Assembly (NCBI GenBank): GCA_937967615.1
Contig: CALCMJ010000169.1
Location: 1 to 39,421, forward strand
Length of the DNA: 39,421 nt
Reading direction: 5' to 3'
From: an uncultured Saprospiraceae bacterium
Lineage (GTDB): Bacteria; Bacteroidota; Bacteroidia; Chitinophagales; Saprospiraceae
The position numbers and the translations under genes are program-made. Below the pieces are notes generated by a model that searched no databases, was not told the origin of the DNA, and saw only the letters and a list, made by a program, of their open reading frames with translations. Positions 34,483 through 39,421 of this stretch are shown here, piece after piece (the stretch's first letter is position 1; every line of letters begins with the position of its first letter).

Positions 34483-35544
34483 TTAATTCGACTCTTTTCT
34501 TTTTATAGCATCAAGAATCAATTCGTGATAACTAAACTGACTAGGATCTTCTCCTTGCTCTTTTAAGTATCTAAGTTGATCCAGAATCAATGATTGTTGT
34601 TTTTCGTCGAATGACTTTATATCTCTACTAAAAAAATATTTATTAAAACGGAAATCAGGTTCAAAATAAATGCCCCATCTTTCATGATTGGTACTGTCAC
34701 TTTTTAAAAGCTTTAATTCGTCGCAAGGCATATTCTTAAGTTCTACTCTCCTGTTTTTGCGGTTTTCTAAACCCCTTGGGTTTTTATATATCATGTATTT
34801 ATTACTGTATCCTCTTTTTAAGAGCCTGTTAGGATCAATTCCCCCTCTGACAAATTCATCAAAAACAGTCATGGTTCGCGCTATTGATAATCCACCGTCT
34901 TCCCTAGGGGTACTATTAAATGCAGTAATGTGTCCTTGGATTTCAAAACACTTATCTTCATTTGCTTTAAGTAGTTTTACAAGTTTAGCAATTTCTGCCC
35001 TGACATGAGGCATTGGAATGCTTTGGGAGTCATGGAATACAATCCCAGTTCTGATTATTTCTCCTCGCTTTATTTTTCTTTGAGGAGGCTGTACTTTCTT
35101 AAAATTGGGTTTCTCACTTAGTGGAGCTTCTTCCTTAGCTTGATAAATTCTTATGAATGCGCTTCTGTTTTTGTATAAGATATATTCTTTATCCCCCTCT
35201 AAAATTGGATTGAGTTCGCCAAAGCTCACATCTGTGATCTGACCATCCGGTACTCCTATTGTAACAAGATGAGCTTTAATTTCTTTGGTCCTACGATTTG
35301 ATAATTTTTCATTGTACACGATTGATCCTGTGGAATCAGCACGTGATTCTATTTCAATAGATATGTTTTCGACCTGGTGTTTTTGGAACGTGGTGTGTAT
35401 CTTGCTTTTGTCTTGTTCTGTAAGAACAAATCCATCAACGCTATAGTTTATTTCTATTTGATCAAGGAGTGTTCTGGAAAGGCTTTGAGAGAAGCAAGGT
35501 TTGCTTACGTAGAATGTTGCAAGAGTTAGAATCAATCTGTACAC
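34483..35544 (-). CDS. Secreted protein with two OmpA-like domains
   Basis: A 353-residue exported protein with a signal peptide (ILTLATFYVSKPCFSQ). The first OmpA-like unit covers about residues 30-135 (IEIESRADSTGSIVYNEKLS, RRTKEIKAHLVTIGV). The second covers about 165-275 (IQGHITAFNSTPREDGGLSI, ARTMTVFDEFVRGGI, NRRVELK). OmpA domains bind peptidoglycan, so it may link envelope layers. No outer-membrane barrel is present. The second unit has TAFNSTPRE in place of the usual D-x-x-G-x-x-x-x-N run, so only the first looks like a standard binding site. The C-terminal ~75 residues are helical and unassigned. Confidence 0.75.
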   Translation of the reverse strand: MYRLILTLATFYVSKPCFSQSLSRTLLDQIEINYSVDGFVLTEQDKSKIHTTFQKHQVENISIEIESRADSTGSIVYNEKLSNRRTKEIKAHLVTIGVPDGQITDVSFGELNPILEGDKEYILYKNRSAFIRIYQAKEEAPLSEKPNFKKVQPPQRKIKRGEIIRTGIVFHDSQSIPMPHVRAEIAKLVKLLKANEDKCFEIQGHITAFNSTPREDGGLSIARTMTVFDEFVRGGIDPNRLLKRGYSNKYMIYKNPRGLENRKNRRVELKNMPCDELKLLKSDSTNHERWGIYFEPDFRFNKYFFSRDIKSFDEKQQSLILDQLRYLKEQGEDPSQFSYHELILDAIKRKESN

Positions 35545-35604
35545 AAAAGTATAAACTCAATTTTTTATAGAATATTGTTAAGTAAAAGGGAAAATTAAAT
35601 CGCG

Positions 35605-35765
35605 TGGAGGATTGTAAGGGCACGCAAGCGTGACATCAGATCACCCCATCCGCCAGGTATGCTGGCGGATCCTTCATTAAATTACCTGCTCGACAATTTT
35701 GCTTGGTAACATTCAGTCACCCCAGAAAAGCCCAACAGCTTGTTCCGCAAGCTTACACGCCCAAA
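35605..35765 (-). repeat. REP-like multi-hairpin element D (minus orientation)
   Basis: Read on the minus strand it opens TTTGGGCGTG (35765-35756), has the stem AGCTTG-CGGAA-CAAGCT, then TGGGCTTTTCTGGGGTGAC. Further on it has ATCCGCCAG-CATAC-CTGGCGGAT (35670-35648, 9 bp), CACGC-TT-GCGTG and finally CCCTTACAATCC (35620-35609). The order of start, stem, GGRCTWT-like core and CCCTTACWATCC end is the same as in element A. It lies in the 467-base gap downstream of ftsH. Confidence 0.6.
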
Positions 35766-35806
35766 CAAAAAAAGCAGCCCTAAAAAAGAACTGCTTTTAA
35801 TTTTTT
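35764..35806. terminator. Bidirectional hairpin terminator downstream of ftsH
   Basis: AAAAGCAG (35770-35777) pairs with CTGCTTTT (35791-35798). On the minus strand the stem is followed by a run of seven T, and on the plus strand by AATTTTTT. It could end the ftsH transcript, about 210 bases past the stop. Confidence 0.65.
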
Positions 35807-35868
35807 CTGGCTCATGATTCATAGCCTAACACTTTGTAATTTCTCCATCCCTTCTCATCGCAAAACAT

Positions 35869-35936
35869 TGTGTACCTACGGCACACCACAAAATTAATCT
35901 ATAATTTTTCTATCTAAATCAAGTCCCTACGGGACT
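35869..35936. repeat. Hairpin pair with shared CC-TAC-GG tips
   Basis: GTGTACC-TAC-GGCACAC (35870-35886, one mismatch) and AGTCCC-TAC-GGGACT (35922-35936) have different outer stems but the same tip. Hairpins of this shape recur in intergenic DNA of many Bacteroidota. Nothing codes here; the rest of the gap to 36011 holds no recognisable feature. Confidence 0.5.
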
Positions 35937-36011
35937 AAGAGATTCTCTTTCGCCCTGACTGTGTTATCTGCCTTCCAAGGAACGCAGGCAAGTTTCTTCA
36001 TTATTATTTAA

Positions 36012-37979
36012 TCACTCCTTAGTCACATCCTTCTGCTCCCCTTCAAACAAACCATCATACTTTTCACCCTTTTCTTTGGAAACAACAACCTTGTCCTCTT
36101 GGAAAGGTCTAAGCCCAATGAGTTTGATGACATCAGATTTTAATAGAACTTCTTTTTCTAATAATGCCTGGGCTAAGAGGTTTAATTCTACACGCTTGTC
36201 TTTTAATAACTCTTGCGCTCGTAAATATTGCTTCTGGATAAGTTTTCTTACCTCTTCATCAATCATTTTTGCCGTATCATCAGAATAGGGTTTATTAAAC
36301 TGATCCTGCTGCATTGCATAAAAAGATACATTTCCTACCTTATCATTCATGCCATAAATAGCAATCATTCCATAGGCCATCTTTGTTACCTGGTCAAGAT
36401 CGTTTTGAGCACCAGTAGAGATTTTATCAAAAACAATTTTCTCCGCAGCTCTTCCTCCTAATGTCATTGCGATCCGGTCAAGCATTTGCTCTGTACGCGT
36501 AATGTATTCCTCCTTAGGAAGATACTGTGCGTAGCCTAGCGTACCCACACCTCTTGGTACAATTGTAACTTTCACTAAAGGCGATGCATGTTTTAGATAC
36601 CATCCACAGATAGCATGCCCTGCCTCGTGGTAAGCAATGATTTCTTTTTCTTTTGGAGCAATGAGTTTGTTTTTCTTTTCTAGACCTCCTATCACTCTAT
36701 CCAGAGCATAGTTAAAGTCATCCAAGAACACTGCCTTTTTATTTCTACGTGCAGCAACAAGAGCTGCTTCATTACAAACATTCGCAATCTCGGCTCCGGC
36801 AAAACCTGGTGTCATCTCCGCAAGGATATGCGCTTTTACTTCCTCATTCGTTACAATGTTCTTCAAATGCACTTTAAAAATTGCCTCCCTTCCTTTTAAG
36901 TCAGGTCTGTCAATCCCTATCTGACGATCAAACCTTCCTGGTCGCAATAAGGCATTATCAAGAACATCTGGCCTGTTAGTCGCTGCCATAAGAATAACTC
37001 CTTTGTCCGTACTGAAACCATCCATCTCTACGAGTAACTGATTCAAGGTATTCTCGCGTTCATCATTTCCTCCTTGGACAGCACCCTTGCCTCTTGCTCT
37101 ACCTATCGCATCTATCTCATCAATGAAAACAATACATGGCGCTTTTTCTCTTGCTTGCTTAAAAAGATCTCTTACTCTGGATGCACCTACTCCTACAAAC
37201 ATCTCTACAAAGTCTGACCCAGAGATTGAAAAGAATGGTACACCTGCCTCTCCTGCAACTGCTTTGGCCAGCAAAGTCTTTCCTGTTCCCGGAGGACCTA
37301 CAAGAAGCACACCCTTAGGTATCTTACCTCCAAGTGCAGTATATTTTTTTGGATTCTTTAAGAAGTCTACAACTTCCATCACCTCTTCTTTCGCTTCTTC
37401 CAATCCTGCTACATCTTCAAAGGTTACATTCACCGCTGCGTCATTATCAAACAGCGTAGCCTTTGATTTTCCTATGTTGAATATTTGTGCTCCAGGTCCT
37501 CCTGCACCACCACTCATTCTACGCATAAAGAATACCCATAAACCTACAAGAAGTAGAATAGGAAAAATCCAACCCATAAGTTGGCCCATCCAATTAATTT
37601 CTTTTTTATAATCAAATACAAAATCAGCACCTGCGCCTAGAAGACCATCTAGCCGTTCTTCAAATTTACCAACATCACCAATTTCCATAGTAAAGTGCGG
37701 CTGCTTTGCATTGAATGAATTTTCTGTGATATTGTATTTGTCAAATTTCTCTTTTTTGACAAAGATTTTTGCGAAGTTGTTATTAATGATCAAAACTTCG
37801 TTTATATCATTTTCCTCAGCCATCTTAACAAACTCCTGAGTATTGACACTCTCAGTTTTGTTGTTTATAAATGTGAGCGCATTTATTGCGAGTACAAAAA
37901 AGATGATCAAACCATATATCCAGTAGGTATTATACTGAACCTTTTTTGGGTTCTTATCATTCGGAGTTTCATCGCTCAT
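36012..37979 (-). CDS. ftsH: ATP-dependent zinc metalloprotease FtsH
   Basis: A 655-residue inner membrane protease that degrades misassembled membrane proteins and some short-lived regulators. Membrane helices at about 18-37 and 131-152 flank a ~90-residue periplasmic domain. The AAA module has Walker A GPPGTGKT (228-235), Walker [10 protein letters not shown] (282-290) and the second-region-of-homology RPGRFDRQ. The zinc site is HEAGH (451-455), with a third ligand in the [10 protein letters not shown] segment. Length and order are complete. It follows rsfS on the same strand, 41 bases apart. Confidence 0.97.
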   Translation of the reverse strand: MSDETPNDKNPKKVQYNTYWIYGLIIFFVLAINALTFINNKTESVNTQEFVKMAEENDINEVLIINNNFAKIFVKKEKFDKYNITENSFNAKQPHFTMEIGDVGKFEERLDGLLGAGADFVFDYKKEINWMGQLMGWIFPILLLVGLWVFFMRRMSGGAGGPGAQIFNIGKSKATLFDNDAAVNVTFEDVAGLEEAKEEVMEVVDFLKNPKKYTALGGKIPKGVLLVGPPGTGKTLLAKAVAGEAGVPFFSISGSDFVEMFVGVGASRVRDLFKQAREKAPCIVFIDEIDAIGRARGKGAVQGGNDERENTLNQLLVEMDGFSTDKGVILMAATNRPDVLDNALLRPGRFDRQIGIDRPDLKGREAIFKVHLKNIVTNEEVKAHILAEMTPGFAGAEIANVCNEAALVAARRNKKAVFLDDFNYALDRVIGGLEKKNKLIAPKEKEIIAYHEAGHAICGWYLKHASPLVKVTIVPRGVGTLGYAQYLPKEEYITRTEQMLDRIAMTLGGRAAEKIVFDKISTGAQNDLDQVTKMAYGMIAIYGMNDKVGNVSFYAMQQDQFNKPYSDDTAKMIDEEVRKLIQKQYLRAQELLKDKRVELNLLAQALLEKEVLLKSDVIKLIGLRPFQEDKVVVSKEKGEKYDGLFEGEQKDVTKE

Positions 37980-38020
37980 TGAAATAGTTTTTCTAAATTA
38001 AGATAGTAATAAGCTCGCGC

Positions 38021-38404
38021 TTATAAATTTTCATATTCGGTGAATTTCGCATCTCCCCACAATTCTTCCAGCTCATAGTATCTACGCGTCTCTGGATAAA
38101 ATATATGGACCACGACATCAAAGTAATCTAATAATACCCAATTCGCATGCTCAATCCCTTCTCGTGACGTTGGCCCTAATCCAAATTCTTGCTTTATTCG
38201 CTTATGAATATTGTTAGCAATTGCTTTGATTTGAGTAGTAGAATCACCCTCGCAAATTATAAAGTAATCCGTAGAAGCACCATCAAGTGCTCTAAGATCA
38301 AGTTTTACAAGATTTTTTCCTTTTATATCCTGAATAGCATCTATTATGACATCCCCAAGACTTTGCTCTTCTTTTAACTGTTGTTTTGCCTCTTTTAATC
38401 CCAA
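38021..38404 (-). CDS. rsfS: Ribosomal silencing factor RsfS (Iojap)
   Basis: A 127-residue protein that binds ribosomal protein uL14 and blocks subunit joining in poor growth conditions. Family motifs are LDLRALDGASTDYFIICEGD, STTQIKAIANNI, EGIEHANWVLLDYFDVVVHI and FYPETRRYYELEELW. It starts with TTG (38404-38402); an AGGGA lies just 2 bases upstream, and no ATG is available. It probably shares a transcript with ftsH and is divergent from birA with 66 bases between the starts. Confidence 0.93.
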   Translation of the reverse strand: MGLKEAKQQLKEEQSLGDVIIDAIQDIKGKNLVKLDLRALDGASTDYFIICEGDSTTQIKAIANNIHKRIKQEFGLGPTSREGIEHANWVLLDYFDVVVHIFYPETRRYYELEELWGDAKFTEYENL

Positions 38405-38470
38405 ATTCCCTGTATATTTTGTTCAATTTCTTAAAATTACATAAAATCTCATACCCGCGCTCTCTTTATT

Positions 38471-39211
38471 ATGGCTAGCGAATATATATACCTCAAAACG
38501 GTCGATTCTACCAATGCATATGCCTCAAAACATATATCAAAAACTAATCCACAGGGCATTCAGGTCTATTATACATTCAATCAGTCAGGTGGGAAGGGTC
38601 AAATTGGCAGAGAATGGTTCAGCGGCAAAGACCAAAATGTAAGTCTGAGCATAGTTTTTCCATGGAAGAATGTCAAAGTAGATCAAAATATCAAGATCCT
38701 CATGATTGTCTCATTGGCAGTCCAAGCTGCAGTCATGGTCTTGACAGGGGTCACACCTAAGATTAAATGGCCAAATGATATTTACCATGAGGATAAAAAA
38801 CTTGGAGGAATCCTTATTCAAAATATCTTGAGCGGCTCCAATTTAAATTACAGTATCATAGGCATAGGGATGAATGTAAATACAAAACGATTTCCTAAAT
38901 GGATACCCAATCCTGTTTCTCTTACCCAGATTACAGATCAAGACTATGAACTAGAAAATTTTGCTCGCCTATTAAGTTCGGCAATCATCCAATATCTTGA
39001 AATCCGCAAAACACAAAATTTCAAAACAACAAAACAGGACTACCTTAAAAATCTTTACAAGTACAAGACGGAGATCAAGTACAAGGATAAAAAGGGTGTG
39101 ATAAAGTGGGGCTCCATCCATGATGTAAATGACAATGGCCATTTAGTGATAAAGGATTCTGATGGGGAATTGATTTCTTATGATCATGGCGAGATTGGAT
39201 TATTATTTTGA
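38471..39211 (+). CDS. birA: Biotin--[acetyl-CoA-carboxylase] ligase
   Basis: A 246-residue enzyme that attaches biotin to the carboxyl carrier protein of biotin-dependent carboxylases. The biotinyl-AMP binding motif is GGKGQIGREWFSG, followed by KIKWPNDIYHEDKKLGGILI and IGIGMNVN, and a small C-terminal domain. It has no N-terminal helix-turn-helix, so it is the monofunctional (class I) form and not a repressor. Repeat element B begins 19 bases after the stop. Confidence 0.93.
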   Translation: MASEYIYLKTVDSTNAYASKHISKTNPQGIQVYYTFNQSGGKGQIGREWFSGKDQNVSLSIVFPWKNVKVDQNIKILMIVSLAVQAAVMVLTGVTPKIKWPNDIYHEDKKLGGILIQNILSGSNLNYSIIGIGMNVNTKRFPKWIPNPVSLTQITDQDYELENFARLLSSAIIQYLEIRKTQNFKTTKQDYLKNLYKYKTEIKYKDKKGVIKWGSIHDVNDNGHLVIKDSDGELISYDHGEIGLLF

Positions 39212-39230
39212 AAGTGTTTAGTATTACATA

Positions 39231-39333
39231 TAGGCTGCCCCTCTTTCAGAGGGTTGGGTCATAGGGGTTCTGTCCCACTTTCAGTGCGACAGCCTACTCC
39301 CTTACTACCTGCCTACTCGCGCACGTAGGCAGG
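39231..39333 (+). repeat. REP-like multi-hairpin element B
   Basis: The first stem is CCCTCT-TTC-AGAGGG (39239-39253), followed by TTGGGTCATAGGGGTTCTGTCC, CACT-TTC-AGTG, CTCCCTTACTACC and CCTGCCTAC...GTAGGCAGG (39308-39316 and 39325-39333, 9 bp). The order of parts is the same as in element A, but the stems differ in sequence and keep their pairing. It may also help end the birA transcript. Confidence 0.6.
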
Positions 39334-39375
39334 CCCCTCACGCAATATTTTAAGACGCATTTTTGGATAATAGGC

Positions 39376-39421
39376 TCATGCGCTTTCCAATAGCCTTAGC
39401 AAGTGTTTATCTTCATCCTTA
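39376..39421 (-). CDS. Possible C-terminal end of a gene running off the window
   Basis: On the minus strand one frame reads KDEDKHLLRLLESA and then stops at TGA (39378-39376). The composition looks like a real helical C terminus, but 14 codons are too few to be sure, and no family can be named. Confidence 0.3.
   Translation of the reverse strand, partial: KDEDKHLLRLLESA

Noticed and set aside
37087..37611. A 174-codon open frame on the plus strand.
   Set aside because: It is a shadow of the ftsH coding region, with a composition that mirrors the conserved AAA domain on the other strand.
34421..38044. A 14-base match, TCATATTCGGTGAA, at 34421-34434 and at 38031-38044.
   Set aside because: The second copy lies across the 3' end of rsfS. 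A few 14-base matches are expected by chance in a window of this size, and flanks do not match.

Overview
The window is a low-GC chromosomal segment from a Bacteroidota bacterium, most likely of the Saprospiria/Saprospiraceae type. The evidence is a complete bat (aerotolerance) operon, type IX secretion (T9SS) C-terminal sorting domains on two secreted proteins, an RprX/RprY-type two-component pair, several TAnnTTTG promoter boxes (the Bacteroidota sigma-A -7 element), and weak Shine-Dalgarno signals. The genus assignment is inference. I saw no tRNA, rRNA, CRISPR array, prophage or transposase gene.

Left part (1-3.4 kb): the 5' end of radA, a LytS-type sensor kinase without a regulator gene beside it, an FMN reductase and an unknown secreted protein. 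From 3.5 to 11.5 kb lies a tightly packed bat operon: moxR, DUF58, a membrane protein of unknown function, batA, batB, batC, a short BatD-like protein and full-length batD. No batE is seen; asnS follows with its own promoter box. Then come a T9SS-exported di-heme peroxidase, a TMEM220-like membrane protein, a secreted predicted beta-propeller protein, a 1058-residue UvrD-type helicase fused to a PD-(D/E)XK nuclease with an AddB-like cysteine set, and a 1068-residue leucine-rich-repeat T9SS cargo protein.

The most interesting locus is 23.37-24.99 kb. Two tandem small precursor-peptide genes share a nearly invariant leader and cysteine-rich tails ending in CxxCGxG. They are followed, with a one-base overlap, by a DUF692/MNIO (multinuclear non-heme iron oxidative) enzyme with all the family metal-ligand motifs and an extra helical C-terminal region. 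This is a compact RiPP (ribosomally made, post-translationally modified peptide) system. It is related in type to the ChrA/ChrH pathway and to periplasmic 'bufferin' peptides, but lacks an adjacent partner-protein gene.

Right part (25-39.4 kb): ordinary chromosomal genes (ywbE-like, SIMPL/DUF541, rluE-like, TIGR03862-type flavoprotein, class-A-type serine hydrolase, TauE/SafE permease, methylmalonyl-CoA epimerase, rprX-rprY, double OmpA-domain protein, ftsH, rsfS, birA). They are interrupted by a HigBA-type toxin-antitoxin module bracketed by 12-bp inverted repeats, next to a DUF2200 gene.

Four intergenic multi-hairpin elements (about 19.8, 34.3, 35.7 and 39.3 kb) share a skeleton: a TTTGGGC-type start, a first stem that changes while keeping its pairing, then a CCGGRCYATMCA/GGGGTTC-like core, and a TCCCTTACTA-like end. 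They look like a REP-like family of non-autonomous dispersed repeats. A second hairpin type with a CC-TAC-GG tip lies downstream of ftsH.
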